Positions 11,570-24,104 are shown, counted from the first letter of the stretch. The stretch is DNA of 64,000 nucleotides from Isoetes taiwanensis (GCA_021234155.1 JAJEKV010000017.1:5811901-5875900), one strand, 5' to 3'. Notes: generated by a model not told the origin, from the sequence alone. Made by a program: numbers and translations.

Positions 11570-12282
11570 ATGATAAGTATTTGGTATTGGAACTGCATAG
11601 GCTATCCTTGGGATGATGGAGAGAGGCTCCGAGCAGCATGTGAATATGACATAATATGTCTAGCAGAAACGTGGGAACATGAGACAAAGAGACTACCGGA
11701 TGAGGAAGGATACCAACTATTCATATGCTGGAAAGAGAAAACTTTTAAGGCAGGAAGAGGGAATGCGGGATTAGCCTGTTACATAAAAAATAGTATAGCT
11801 TGTAAGGCTCGAATTGTAACGCTGGATGTTAATAAGAGATATATGCTTATGAGTATAAAATTGCATACTAGTGAAGATCTTGCATTGATAAATTGCCTAT
11901 TACCCACCTAACAGTGACAAGTTGGAATTGCTGGACTTGGGGCAAGTAATCATGAAATGGAAGGACAAAGGCCCCCATGATTCCAGTGGGCGACCTGAAT
12001 GCCAGGACGAAGCAAGAACAGGCACAAGTCATGAACACCAATGAGATAGATGGACAATGGATGCAAACAGAAAGAGCAAATGAGTGGAAAAGGCAGACAG
12101 AAGACAAAGCGGATATGAATCCCAAAGGGGAACTGTTGTTAGAGATATGCACTACAACAAGGGTAGTCATAGGAAACGGAATGTTGAGATGGGCCAATTC
12201 AGATGAATTCACAAGCCAGAACATGCATGTTAAGGGCATAGTAGACTATGTGATAATGAACAAGAAGGCAGCATCAGAATAG
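11570..12282 (+). pseudogene. LINE-A APE-type endonuclease domain
   Basis: The frame starting at 11570 carries WYWNCIG at its beginning, then DIICLAETW (the Glu of the metal site), then GNAGLACYIKN. It breaks near 11910 and resumes in another frame with PVGDLNAR (the Asp/Asn motif). This is the endonuclease/exonuclease/phosphatase fold that nicks target DNA for target-primed reverse transcription. The frameshift between the two catalytic motifs makes the domain non-functional as it stands. Confidence 0.75.
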
Positions 12283-12917
12283 CCAATAAGGAAGAGAGAA
12301 AGCCACAGACCGATCCAAATGCTAGTAAGGCAGAAAAAGATAAGATAAATGCAAACAGCAAAGGAAAAGGTAAATGCAAAATTCAGAATGCAATTCAAGG
12401 AGAAGCACGCTGACCAATCCAGAGACAAAATGGAAATGGAAATGGATAACTGGGGGGTGGGAAGAGCACAACACAGAAGAAATCGTTAACAAACTCAACA
12501 ACGTCCTAGTACAAACATCCACATAGATGTTCGGTGAGAAAAGAATCAGGCATTCAACGCGTCAATGTGGTATGATGATGAGTGTAGGGAACAAAAAAGA
12601 AAGGTCAAACAAAAGAAGAGAACATAAGAGTATAGGGAGGAGAGATCGATATACCTGAAACTACTAAAGGCAAAGAGGAATAGGAATCTCCTACAACATC
12701 AATGGGATGTAGTAGAAATGTTAAAAAAAGTAGCCTAAGCGATTTTGAATATGAATGAAAAAAAAAAAGAGCAGGACAGAACAAAGGGACAGAAGCACCA
12801 TGTGACCGGGGGGGGGGATTGATTGGGAACGATATCTAGAACGGCTATATAAAAGAGGTGCAGCGCCAATAATCGTGCCAGAAGGGGGGCAAACACCCTT
12901 TCAGCAGACAAGAGGTC

Positions 12918-13820
12918 ATGATAGCGCGGCCGAAGATATCAAACAATAAAGCAGCAGACCTATATGGCCTTACGGCAGAGATGCTGATGGATACCTTAAT
13001 AGTAGCAATAGTCGCAGACATTTTCAACAATGTAATCCATGCCGGCTTACCAGAAAAATGGAAGTATAATAGGATCATTCCTTTGTACAAAAGAGGAAAC
13101 ATGGATGAATTAGGGAATTGTAGAGCAATAATGGTAAGCTCAATTTTCGCAAAATGGTTTGGAAAAGTGCTGGATAATAACCTGAAACACTGGGTGGAGG
13201 AAGGAAAACTGCGAGCTCAGGGGCAATCAGGGTTTAGGCTGGACCACTTGGTCACAGTCGGGATACTAATAGAACAAACCAGAGCGAAAAACAAAAAAAT
13301 CATATGTTGTTTTATAGACTTCAAAAAAGCATTTGACACCATACCTAGAGAGAAATTGTTCCAAAGACTGATAGATCTCAAAGCCCCGAAAAGTATAATA
13401 GGATCCATTGCTCGGCTATACTAGAGAGTCTATGCTAAAATGGAATAGGATGGACAAGCAATCAATTGTGACATAGGGGTAAAGCAGGGATGTCCACTAT
13501 CACCTACGCTGTTTGGAATCTATATAGATGCACTGCAGGAATTCATGAGGGAATAACATGGGGACCCTGGGACAGACAAGGGTCCCTGTAATGCTATACG
13601 TAGTTGATTTGAGTATGGTGGCCACCAAATCTCAGGGAATGCACAAAATACCGACTAAAAGAATTCTGTGGAACCACAGGTTTAACGATGAATTTGGCCA
13701 AGACGAAAATAGTCACTTTTGGCGTCAAAGCCAGACACAAGCCATTCAAATATATAGACACAAAATTGGAAGAGGCAATGACATACAAATATCTAGGGTA
13801 TGACGCACATGGCACATGAA
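12918..13820 (+). pseudogene. LINE-A reverse transcriptase with mutated catalytic box
   Basis: Motifs appear in order: NNKAADLYGLTAEML, GLPEKWKYNRIIPLYKRG, IMVSSIFAKWF, SGFRLDHL, CCFIDFKKAFDTIPREKL (motif A Asp) and GVKQGCPLSPTLFG. The box that should read YADD is YVVD (13597-13608) within LYVVDLSMVATK, so a catalytic Asp is lost. Stops lie near 13424 and 13447 and further shifts follow. Order and spacing match RTs of APE-type LINEs. Confidence 0.85.
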
Positions 13821-14249
13821 AATGGTCAAAGGGGGCAGATGTTAGATTCCAGACAACTATAGGGAATTTACTATATAATAAAGAATTTCTATAATAGAGG
13901 TAGAATCATTGACTGGGAGATCAAATGCTACCTATTCAGCTCACTAGTTGTGGCAGCAGAGTTATATAGAGTGGAAGCATGGGGACCCGGTATGACTGAT
14001 GGAAAGTGGGAAAAACGGGAAGGCATCCCACAATGGCACGGGCAAGAGTTCAAAGTGAGAACGGACACATCACTGGCGACAATGGTATACGAAACGAGAG
14101 AGAAGCCAATGGAAATCAGGGCATGGGAAAGGACATTAAGATACCTAATAAGGGACAATAGGATCAGAAAACCCGAAAAATTATCCACGGTAGCAATCTG
14201 ATAATCAGCAAAGCAACACATAACCACAAAACTAGGATGGTTCAGGGAT

Positions 14250-14640
14250 GTGGCACGTTGGACAAGAAGTCTAGGCCTAAAGTTGAGTGACATACTAAAA
14301 GAAGGGAAATGGAATGAGGAATGGATAGAGACCGCCATGAAGGCATGGCTAAGTAGGCATAGTGGGACAAAAATTCTATGGTTACTGGAGGTATTCAATC
14401 CCAGCCAACAGATCGGCCAAAAACTATATAGGGACCACCAAATAGGGAAGACTAGAAGGGACATTGTAGCAAAATTTAGAATGGGGAGCCACGAGCTCAG
14501 GATCGAAAAAGGGCGATGGGGAAAGTTGAGGAGGGAAGACTGCATATGTCAAATATGCGACACGGGTGAAGTTGAAGATGAAAATTATATGCTCAATTGA
14601 TGCACAGTATATGCAGATATAAGAGCCAGATTCTAGAAAA
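14250..14640 (+). pseudogene. LINE-A C-terminal zinc-knuckle region
   Basis: The frame carries RMGSHELRIEKGRWG, then CICQICDTGEVEDENYML, a stop at the place of one residue, then CTVYADIRARF. C-x2-C-x8-plus acidic EVEDE and a downstream Cys is the zf-RVT type ending of plant LINE ORF2 proteins. A TGA lies inside the knuckle near 14598. Confidence 0.65.
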
Positions 14641-15005
14641 TAGGATGGGGGCAACAGGTAAACATCCTCATGTCACAGGATAGTACATTAATAGACTTGG
14701 CAGATGCAATTGGGAAAATGACGGATAGACACCAAAAAGAGCACTAAGACAAAGGGTTCATAATATGACCCGATTTCAAAATGGGACATTGGAGCATACC
14801 AATGTGTACAGCTCAAAGATATTGATAATGAAGTACTCTCGCATGGCCATGAAGCCAATTATAAGTGGTACGCGGGTTCCATATATTATTGAGATAAGCC
14901 TACAAATAGGCTACATTATACTAGCGTGTTTCACTTGTAGCGACCCCCGAGGGAAGCTCGCACACATTACACATGTCCTGTGGCATCGCAACACTAAGGA
15001 CTATA

Positions 15006-15102
15006 ATCCTATCCTATCCTATCCTATCCTATCCTATCCTATCCTATCCTATCCTATCCTATCCTATCCTATCCTATCCTATCCTATCCTATCCTATCCT
15101 AT
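15006..15102 (+). repeat. (TATCC)n LINE-A tail microsatellite
   Basis: About 19 uninterrupted TATCC units follow directly after the LINE-A 3' region. Pentanucleotide tails instead of poly(A) are known for several non-LTR clades. Confidence 0.95.
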
Positions 15103-15105
15103 ATC

Positions 15106-17220
15106 AACTTCTATCTCTTATAGAAAATGTTATTGATATTTTTCTAGAATTCTTAAAGTGGTGTTCTCATTGACCTATTTGAAGAATCTTTGAGTAAAAA
15201 TTGGTTGCTCCCACTAGGGGTAGAAAAATTCAAAAAGCGTAGATAAGGAATGCTCCGAAACTAGACAATCATCAAGAGCAAATTGATTGACAATATAGAA
15301 GATAATAGATAATCAGTCTGCTTATATGTTGTGCCAAACGCATGCTGAGGCACCCCCAGGGATGATGCTCGACCGCCACATGACGACGACCACCGAGAAA
15401 CCTCCAACAGCAATCTATAGAATCAAGGTTGAGAAGAGAATGCGCCATCAGCGAGTTAGGTGTGTCAAGCAAGAGCATGCATATAATTAGCAGAAAATGT
15501 ATAACAAAGCTACTCCAGTAAAACGTCGAGAAAGAAACAATAGTGGACCAATCAAGAATCATCTGTGGAAATACCATCATGCATTAGTAACACCATCATG
15601 CATTAGTATTGTCTTGGAGGCTACAATGTCATAGCAAGAAATGTAGAAAATAAACAACAATGCAATTGGGAAAACCATGCAACTAGTGCTGCCTCAGAGG
15701 CTAAATTGTCAGGCCGAGAAATAGAAGATATATAAAAGTCAAAAATAAACTACCGACCAAATAAGAAATAAGAAGGTACAATGCCATGCTAACAAATAAA
15801 AAACATACATAAAAATCAGGAATAACAAGCCGACTATTGTGAAGCACATCCAATCAGTGCTATATCAAAGGCTCCCAAGCTACCCGAGAAAAATTAACAA
15901 ATGGAAAGTCATAAAAAGCACACATCGTCCAATTGCAAGCATGAAAAGTAATAATGAAGAACGTGGAACTTGAGATTGATCAACGTCGGCCACTCAACCA
16001 AGGGAGGGAGGGTGAGGGAAACTGACATGATAGCAAGAAAGAGAAATCTAGCTCAAGGGAATGCCAATGAAAAGGCAACATTTAAAGCATATATAGAAAG
16101 AGAGTTTGGACTTAGAGAGAAAATAGATGAGATCGAAGGAAGGCTCCAAGAGGTAGGAGTGATGGTAGCGGTGGTTTGGGTGTTCGTCCTTCACACATCA
16201 CTCCCCTTGAATTGGAACAATTGCGAGCGTATCTTGCCTCTACACCAATTAGCCAACTCACCCCTGGATTCCCTGCGCTCACGAGATATAGTGTCGATGT
16301 CGATCGTAGCTCGCACCTAGATGTGTCGAGAATATCGAGGCGGATAGATATAATGTGGACAGGAGCCTTAGATATATGGGAGGCATAAATCTATCTGGGA
16401 CATGTTTATTTGAAACATGGTATTATTTGACATCTGCTTGAACTTAAAAAAGTAAGGCACATAAAGGAAGATCCCTGCAATTCTACAAAGTATTCTGCTG
16501 TTGTCGCAAATTCTGCTTCAAAATCTGTCTTTAAGGGATCTTAAAGCACCAAGAAATATTCCATAGCCGCACCACCACAATCAAGCATGAAGAAGGTAGG
16601 GAGCCACTTGTGAAACACTGAGAAGGGTAGAGGTCGCCATAACTAGGGAATATATCAGATTTATCTTAAATGGAACATATCAGAGGAGGGCTATTGCATA
16701 CCTGAGATTCACCCAAGATAATAAAGGAATGTCTAGGTGACACAAACGTCAGAGGAAGCAAGCCGCTCTCCGCCTGGCCCAAACTTCCTGACGAAAGGAG
16801 AAGAAGCCGCGTTAGCTAGGATGCACAGGTGTCGAATAAATAGATGGATCTATAGGCGTCGAGGAGAGAGAGGTTTCCAACACAGAGGAGTCGATATAGA
16901 TGCCCTGGCTGATCTTGGTGCGGAAATGCGAAAAAGGAAAATAGAAAAATATAGAAAAATGTAGTATGATGACGTATGTTGTGATAAGTATAACATTGGT
17001 GATCAGAATATTATCGCATATGGATATTCCTCCCTCTTCTTGGATTTGTGGGTGGTTGATTTCAAGTAAACCCTGGTGCCTACTTTTAGCATCACAATGA
17101 TGCCTTATGTACTAGGTTTATACAAGAGGTGAAGAATGCAAGAGGAAAGGTTGTTATGATAGATGTGGTATGACTAACCATTATAAAGCAAGAACATGTA
17201 GTATTTTATTTTTCGTGATG
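15106..17220. other. Stretch without a recognised gene; two unassigned basic frames
   Basis: Mostly A-rich DNA. Overlapping frames at 15970-16388 encode a helical charged segment (FGLREKIDEIEGRLQEVG) and, in another frame, THITPLELEQLRAYLA-like sequence. A frame at 16737-16964 encodes a very Arg-rich 75-residue peptide. They may be parts of one decayed element ORF, but I recognise no domain. Confidence 0.3.
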
Positions 17221-17231
17221 CATCGTCGCCA

Positions 17232-19319
17232 ATGCATGGAGAACTCCGAAGTAAATGTGGTCTTTCCGATTTGAAAATGAGAATATCCGGTCGAGTTAGT
17301 GATGATAGGAAAAATTTCAAAAGATTTTCACATATTTTGCATCAGCAACAGATGTTTGGTCTCCTGGATCGGCACCCTAAGACATTCTGGAGAAGGGTCT
17401 TGAGCAAGACTGCACAGCCCACAGGGAACATCACCTCGGCGCAATGGGTACAGTACTTGCAACAGCTTTACGACCTGCTCGGGGGCCGGACACCAGTCCT
17501 TCCACAGATAGGCATGGCTCTAGTCATCACAGAGGGGGATGTCATCATGGGCCTACAACGTCTAGCTAATGGGAAGGCAGCAAATTTAGATGGCATGCAG
17601 GCGGAACTTCTGAAATGGGCTGGGCCTCCACTGGTGCCTATCCTCACGACATTGTTCAATAAAGCATTGCAAGAAGGCTTCCCTCCGCAGTGGACCACTA
17701 GTAGAGTTGTGCCTATATACAAGGCAGGGGACCCTCAATGCCCGGCCAACTACCGTACTATTATGGTCAGCTCTCTCTTTGCAAAACTGTTGACTGGCAT
17801 CCTTGAGCAGCGGCTGACAATATGGGCAGAGGAGGCAGATTTGCGAGCTCTTACACAAGCAGGTTTTCGGCCCAGGCATTCCACCATTGATCATATCTTC
17901 ACTCTGCCCACATTGATTGAGGATAGCAGGAATCGTCGGCAAAACCTGTACTGTTGTTTCGTGGATTTTGCAAAAGCTTTACACAGTGCCCCGCGACAGG
18001 CTATGGGACAGACTGCGGCAGCTGGGGACCCTTCTTGACTTGCAGAATGCAGTATATAGGCTATACGAGGCATGCTCAGACTCTATCACATCGTCAGGAC
18101 AGCCGGTAATCAGTAGCAATGGAGTACGTCAGGGTTGTCCCCTCTCCCCCACACTCTTTGGCCTATACATTGATCAACTGGAGGATTGGCTCTCTGAGCA
18201 TGGAGGTGCGGGCGCCCATCCCATGCATCACACAATCCGGCAACTCATATATGCTGATGATGTCAACCTCCTGGCCTATCCTCCAGAGGACATGCAACGT
18301 CACCTGGATGCTCTTGACACTTTTTGCCGATTCACTGGCATGCGAGTTAACTTGGCCAAAACTAGGGTGCTGCTAGTTTTATCATCCCATCAGCCAACAC
18401 TTCCCTCATCCACTTACCAGGGACAAGATGTAGAGATGGCTCCGACCTACAAGTACTTGGGGATCGAGTTCTCAACTACCACCCATTGGGATGCTGCCAT
18501 CAGGTTGCAGGTCACGGCGGGTTGGAAAGCAGTGTATGCCATGCAGAACAACAGCCACAAGGCAGAGTTGTATGCCTGGGGCCACCAGTCACACTTGTTT
18601 CGGGCCTTGGTCGAGCCGGTCATTCTGTATGGGGCTGAAGTGTGGGGTCCAGTGATATCCCTCAACACTTGGAATGACCTCGAGCAGGTGCAGAAGGCCT
18701 TCTTGGCACGAGCCCTTGGGGTGAAGTCCACAGTTCCATACCAGATCCTACTCCAGGAGACAGGCTTTCTACCCCTTCAACGGGCTGCATTGGAACGCCA
18801 TATCATTTACTTCCAGAAGGTGGTCGCTATGGCTGATACACGTTTGCCCAACCTTGCTTTGGCCATGGCGATGGGTCCCCAACGCCTAAAATCCTGCTGG
18901 AAGGACAAGCAAGCTCAGTGATTCTCACGCTGAGGTGTACAGGCAAACAGATGTGTACATGTAAGGACAAAGAAAGATCACAAGGCACTTAAGCTGTACC
19001 TAGATGCTACTTTCCTTCGCAAGCTCTGGGATGCAGATGTTCTGACGCACGTTAAGTCGGGCATACCATCGCCAGACAAGTCAATCCTAGGCTCACGAGA
19101 GGCCCACACCAAGATTTGTACACCCAAATGCCCATGAAGAAGAGCGGGCTTATAGCTTCCATTCAAGACGGGTGCACATCAGCCTCCGCGATTGAAACAG
19201 GACGTTGGGCTTGGGAAGCACGAGAGCAAAGGCTTTGCCAGTATTGCCACCAGGGCGCCATTGAGGATGAATGTCATGCCCTCCAGATCTGCCCAGTGTT
19301 TGTCCATATCCGAGAGTGA
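17232..19319 (+). pseudogene. LINE-B reverse transcriptase and C-terminal zinc knuckle
   Basis: An open frame from 17232 carries NGKAANLDGMQAELLKW, PIYKAGDPQCPANYRTI, AGFRPRHSTIDH and CCFVDFAKA. The frame then slips at about 17975-17985. The continuation, open to 18921, carries VPRDRLWDRL, GVRQGCPLSPTLFGLYID, IYADDVNLL (YADD at 18250-18261, intact), GMRVNLAKT and YKYLGIEF. After another break the end has AIETGRW and CQYCHQGAIEDECHALQICP, a CCHC knuckle. One or two frameshifts disable an otherwise well-preserved polymerase, suggesting relatively young age. Confidence 0.9.
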
Positions 19320-19502
19320 TATGTTCGATTACTAGTGCCGGCCAGCCCTGCAGATCGCTTATTGACTACGCCGCCGGTGGGTTTGTTGGGGTCATACCTC
19401 CAAGAGGTTATGGATGCACGGACTCGGGTTGTGTCCTCCGGACGGTATTGAACCCATCCTATACAATTTATAACAATGTGCCCAAGATACTTATTACATG
19501 CT

Positions 19503-19645
19503 AAGGTTTTTCCCTCGAAAACCCTTCGGGGCAGGGGTTTTTTAATCCTGTTAGTAATACACTTGCTGCTCTCTTTTTTTGTTTGGGTCCCATAGGCCAA
19601 TCGGTCTCTGTGGACGCTAAAAAATCTATTCTATTCTATTCTATA
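19503..19645 (+). repeat. LINE-B 3' end: hairpin, terminal box and tail
   Basis: GGTTTTTCCC..AAAACCC-TTCG-GGG-cag-GGGTTTTTTAATCC can fold as a stem closed by a UUCG loop. It is followed by the GGTCCCATAGGCCAATCGG...GTGGACGCTAAAAAA box and CTATT units. The same arrangement at four loci points to the RT recognition site. Repeated occurrence is seen directly; the role is inferred. Confidence 0.7.
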
Positions 19646-20448
19646 AGGAAGATGCAGATTTTTGGGAGGAAACTTGAAATACCGACTATTGAGAGGAACA
19701 TTAGGACATTTTTAAAGGTTTCCAATCTACTGCTCTTCATTGGAATGGAAGATTGCACTAATGGCATTATCACATCATTGAAAGAAAGGTACAAACTGCA
19801 ACAAGGGACTTGACAGATTAGGGACCTTGGTGGGGTTCTACTCCTTTTTTAAGTGTCATTGGGTTGATAATGACAATAAGGAAGGTGATGTTGCCACTGG
19901 CAGTGGTACAGGTACTCTATCTATCAAGGATTAAGATTTGCTTGTGGGATCCAACACTAAAATGGAGTTGCCTCTGTCTAGAGTACCTGCTCTTTGAAGA
20001 AGAAAGGTGTTTCCCATTATAGTACCCTAATAGTGGGGAAGACGAGAAGATAACTCTGCGTAGGACATGTGTATCGACTCCCGCAACAATCTCATTGGCG
20101 ATGATCCATTCTACTCACCCTGTAGAGGGTATGTGTTGTACATAATTTTCTTACTTTAATATATCTATGTAATCTTACTCTAGGGGAAAAAAAAAAAAAA
20201 AAGGGTGGAGAGAATGGAAGGTTGCATTGGCAGGGGAATCTGGCCCTGAAGGGAATCTGACTGCAGCTGATTCTAAATATGAGACGGAAAAGCAAGGTCC
20301 CATGTGCCAAAAAGCTACGTGTCCAGGCGCATGGCCTGTTGGTTCCTGGCATGCCAATCAGCAGCTCCAACTTTTTACATACTTCTAATGTATATCCGTT
20401 TTCGTTCCACAACGCGAGCATTTCATTTCATTCTCTAAGTAGGACGAC

Positions 20449-21448
20449 ATGGGCTGGCCATGGTGGAAGGACGAGCGGAACCCTAACCCCCCTGCCCCTG
20501 AGGCTCCCCGCGAGCCCTTGCCGGAAGCCAGTATCGCCGATTCCACCCTTCATGTCGTCAAGACTGCAGCTACTGTTGCTTCAGATACTGCAGGTAAGCC
20601 CCTTCTTGCCTCTTTCCCCTTTGTTTTTCTTGGATCTTTCGTTTTAGGTCAATCTTTGCTTTGAACATGTGGTTTAATCTTGATCCCAATAAATGCCCGT
20701 TGGATCAGAATTTGTAATGCTTCGTTTGGCATCTTGATCCTTTGGAACATGGTCAGAATGGCCTGGTTTGCCGAAAATGTCCGTTAAACTGTTCTGATCT
20801 GGATCAAGAATCGTGCTTTCTATATTTGTGTTGTAGGATGCTTTGATCTTTTTGAAATATGGTTTATTCTTGCTTCGAAAAAATGTTTTGAGCTTCGTCT
20901 GTCATGCTTGATCTACTGAAACAGAATCACAATGCTGGGGTCTGTATCAGAAATGTTAATGCTTCTTTTGCGCATTTTTCTGAAACACTGCTTTGATCCA
21001 TAAATTGGCGTATCTAAAAGAGTCAGCCTTGCTTACACAGTATTATGATGTTATAAGGCATGCATTTGATATTTTGCATGCTCGAGATTATTTTTATGGT
21101 ATTCTTGTGATTTTTCCATGTATTTTTTCTTGCATATGATCTTAATATCTGCTAGACAAGTTCCTTGATAATGCAGAGAAAATAACAGATGTGGCTGTTG
21201 CAGTGGGTGCTGAACAGAGGGAGGCTGTTTACTTGGAAAGCGAGGAAATTTGGGGAAGGGTTGAGGAAGGTGATACTTTGTGGAGTTTGAGCCGCAAGTA
21301 TTTGGGGGAAGGTCATAAATGGCCTCACTTACAGAGAGCTTGCAGAAAAGAATTAGGATCTGATCCATTGCACCTACTGCCTGGTAGCAGAGTTACAAAA
21401 GCCTGTGTTGCAAGAGCTCGTGAATATAGCAGCAGATCACAAGTATGA
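20449..21448 (+). CDS. Small LysM-domain protein, two exons
   Basis: Exon 1 runs 20449-20593 (ATG, MGWPWWKDERNPNPP...) and ends at GCAG|GTAAGC. Exon 2 begins at 21177 after ATGCAG and ends with TGA at 21446-21448. The join is in phase (48 codons plus one base) and gives 138 residues. The N-terminal half is Pro/Ala-rich and probably disordered, without an evident signal peptide. Residues about 76-122 form one LysM module (RVEEGDTLWSLSRKYLGEG, then HLLPGSRV). LysM modules bind N-acetylglucosamine-containing glycans; single-LysM proteins without signal peptide or kinase exist in plants with unclear roles, so a receptor function is not implied. No stop or shift is seen, and AT-rich intron DNA separates the two coding-like blocks. 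The start is the only ATG at the head of the open exon. Confidence 0.75.
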
Positions 21449-21887
21449 AGGTGCTACTCTACTTGTTGCTTGTTTATCACGAAATAACTGTATTGAAGTG
21501 TCCAATTCAGGTTGAACGTCTAGCTATTCAAATTTGTGGGCTTCCTACCCAGAATAACTGTTTGTTATTGGTTCTGCAGCAAGAATTGTTTACTATCATT
21601 TATTAGTTTTGCTGCACCTGTGTCTTTTCTTTGCCATCCTCCTTGTTGAAGACTGTTTCCAGTTCTATATGGTTTGTAGGCTTTTTATTTTGCCATTTTT
21701 AAAGTCCTTTGGCTGGAAAATTTCAGCTGATATAAAACTAAGCAAATCCTTTAGTATTTGTCTATAACTGGCATTGAATGCTATGTGCCTCGTTTCAGCA
21801 GATTTAAAGATAGCCAATTTACATTCATGCATTTTCCAGAGCTGTTCCATTGTGATAAATCTTTATCACATACTGGCATATTTCAGG

Positions 21888-22021
21888 GCGTATGTCCTAT
21901 CGTTAGTTTCTCTGAGCTGGGCACTTGCATTTGAGGACACATGTTATTTGAGATATGTCCTATCGTTAGTTTCTCTGTGTCCTTGGGCACTTGCATTTGA
22001 GGAAACATGCTATTTGAGATG
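21888..22021 (+). repeat. Tandem duplication, about 67-bp unit
   Basis: Two near-identical copies begin TATGTCCTATCGTTAGTTTC and end CACATG-TATTTGAGAT, differing by a few bases and a short insertion. They lie downstream of the LysM gene in non-coding DNA. Confidence 0.85.
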
Positions 22022-22079
22022 AATTATCTTGGGCACAGCAATTTGAATGTCTAAAATCTCAAAAGTCTAAGCTGGACTC

Positions 22080-23890
22080 ACTTATGTTCAGTTCCAACAA
22101 CTGCAAGATGCAGATAATCCTGTTTTCCCAGCAACAGAGGGTTGAAAGGATGACACTGTTTCTTAAAAAACTAATGGCATTGGCCGAGTTTTCAGGCCAA
22201 TCAAGGCCAATCCCACGCTTAAACAAACCCACAAACGTTGTACCAAAGCTTCATGCAGCAAAAAGGATTAGGAAACGAATACATTACCTCAAACAAAAGC
22301 AACCGATGATGCCTTAGGGATCTGATGCTTCAAAACATCTTCTACAAAGGATCTGGATTGGTGCTTCGAAATAGCATGTTCTACAAGATGCTTCCAAATA
22401 GCATCTTCTATCTTTATTTTTATTTTCTCATTAAGAGTTATGCTTGGTCCAGCTCCAGGTGGGCACGAGGTTCCCAACAATACAGGGTTTGGGATAGTCT
22501 TACCCTGGTTTGGGGATCCGGGAGGAACTGTGGTTTGGGATAGTCCTCCGGGTTTGGGGATCCAGGAGGGAAATGGGATCCCCCTCCTCGATCCCCAGGG
22601 TGATCCCCTCCCAGGGATCCCACCATTAAGTAGCAGATTAACGCCTTTGCAGTGAGCTTTTTCTTTTTTTTTTTGCCGGATTGAGCGAGGCCAATGCAGC
22701 GGCGCTCGTCCTGCTTCCTCCTCCGCATCTACATGATCCCCTTGCCCTCCCGATTCCGACCAGCTACGAACTGATCCCATGCGATTTGGGATAGTCTTAC
22801 ACAATACAGCATCTCATTCGATTCTTCAGTTGTTGATTTTTTGTGCTAAGCTGCGGACTATGGTGGTGGCAACTTCTTTGAGCAGGGTGGCAGTCTGTTT
22901 TTTTGGTGTTGATCTCTTTCGTTATTTTTACATTTCTTGCACATTTGCTGGGCTCCATACCACAGATGTCTACATAGCGCATTGTGGAGCTGTCTAGTGT
23001 TTGGTTGTTGCATTAGACAACAACGGCTTCACCTTTTGGTTTTGCTGTTGTTTTTTAATGTCCCCATAATATGTCTCTTAGAACTACAGGTTAATGCTGC
23101 TTTTAGTCCTCGTTTTAAATTGTAGAGTTGAGGTTTATTTGAAGTATTTACTTGGCTAGGTTGTGGGCATTTCTTTGATGTTTGTTTCTTGGCCTTGATG
23201 CTGTTACTTTTGTCGTTGGCCATTGGAATTTTACAATATTATGGAGTTTATATTTTTTTAAAATTTTTGTTTTTTCTTTTCTATTTTTGCCTTCTTACTT
23301 TTTATTGTTTACCTAAAGGACGAAATCATGCAAGATTGTTGATTGGTACAGAATTTGTTGCTTGTATTGGCTTCACTACTGTTAATTGATCTTTTTTTTT
23401 TAACTCTGGAGAACATTAAGTACAGTCGGCTAGGGGAGAATGCTTTCTTGACGACAATGATAGCTTTTCCCTCTATGTAACAGAAAAGACCTAAATCTTG
23501 CTATGTTCATGGCTTGTAAAATGGGTGAGTGCAAGTACAAAAGCAAAGTTGTGTTCCTGTTTTTGTGCATGTATCAAATAACAAGCTCATTAATCATAGC
23601 ATGTAGCCCATATCACTAGCAACATAGCATAACTACTCCAAAACTTTAGTTAGCATATAGCCTACATGACTGGCAACAGAGCATACGTACTCTACAACTT
23701 TAGTTATCGTACACTGATGACCATTGAAGTTGCAAGCACTATATTTGTATATCTAACTGTTATACCCTGATGACCGTTGAAGTTGCGAGCACTGTATTTA
23801 TATATCTAACCTTCATTATTATCAGCATTATTATTAACTATGCAAGTCGCATGCTTTCATATAATTCTTTGCAGAAGAAGGTGTTTGACG
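22080..23890. other. Stretch without a supported gene
   Basis: A plus frame at 22084-22317 is basic and helical but unrecognised. At 22480-22640 a G/C-rich patch repeats TTTGGGGATCC-GGAGG and TTTGGGATAGTC units on both strands. The words TTTGGGATAGTCTTAC and ACAATACAG flank this patch on both sides (near 22485 and 22788), which could mark an insertion. T-rich DNA follows. Confidence 0.35.
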
Positions 23891-23897
23891 ATGAGTT

Positions 23898-24104
23898 CTT
23901 CCTCATACACCTCAACAAAATGGAGTGTCTAAGCAAAAGAATCGTAGTATTTTGAATGTTGCTCGTTGTATGTTGATCCATGCGGGTCTTGAAAGTTCTT
24001 TTTGGGCAGAATCTATAGCAACTACTGTTTATCTTCAAAATAGGTTGCTTTCTGTTGCTTTAGGTCCAAAGATGGCCCTTGTAGAGTGTTGCACATTGTG
24101 ATAG
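23898..24104 (+). pseudogene. Ty1/copia integrase fragment
   Basis: One frame reads PHTPQQNGV, SKQKNRSILNVARCML, SFWAESIATTVYLQNR, then a degenerate continuation to a TGA. This is the signature around the third catalytic residue of copia integrases (normally ...QQNGV-ERKNRT...). Only about 60 residues remain. No LTRs, gag or RT were found on either side, so this is a small relic. Confidence 0.85.

Larger units (their letters stand above)
10000..15105 (+). mobile_element. LINE-A, non-LTR retrotransposon with (TATCC)n tail, decayed
   Basis: In order on the plus strand: a repeated leader (10039-10240), coiled-coil and basic ORF1-like fragments (about 10540-11520), an APE-type endonuclease (11570-12282), reverse transcriptase (12918-13820), a C-terminal zinc-knuckle (about 14460-14620), a 3' untranslated region and a pentanucleotide tail (15006-15102). 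The layout is that of an APE-type two-ORF LINE. Every domain carries frameshifts or stops. The 5' end is not defined; the preceding element's tail at 9590 is the farthest possible limit. Confidence 0.75.
17220..19650 (+). mobile_element. LINE-B copy 1, 5'-truncated, (TATTC)n tail
   Basis: The copy begins inside ORF2, upstream of the RT. It has no endonuclease domain, runs through RT and a C-terminal CCHC knuckle, and ends with the 3' hairpin (about 19503-19545), the GGTCCCATA...GTGGACGCTAAAAAA box and a short CTATT tail. The same family occurs on the minus strand at 60.7-62.4 kb, on the plus strand at 62.76-63.57 kb and as a solo end at 42.5 kb. Confidence 0.85.

Noticed and set aside
14765-15173. 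Frames with repeated SYPIL residues
   Set aside because: They translate the (TATCC)n tail of LINE-A and are not genes.
17468-17942. Minus-strand frames of 84 and 118 codons
   Set aside because: They are antisense shadows of the LINE-B RT, whose plus-strand motifs are unambiguous.
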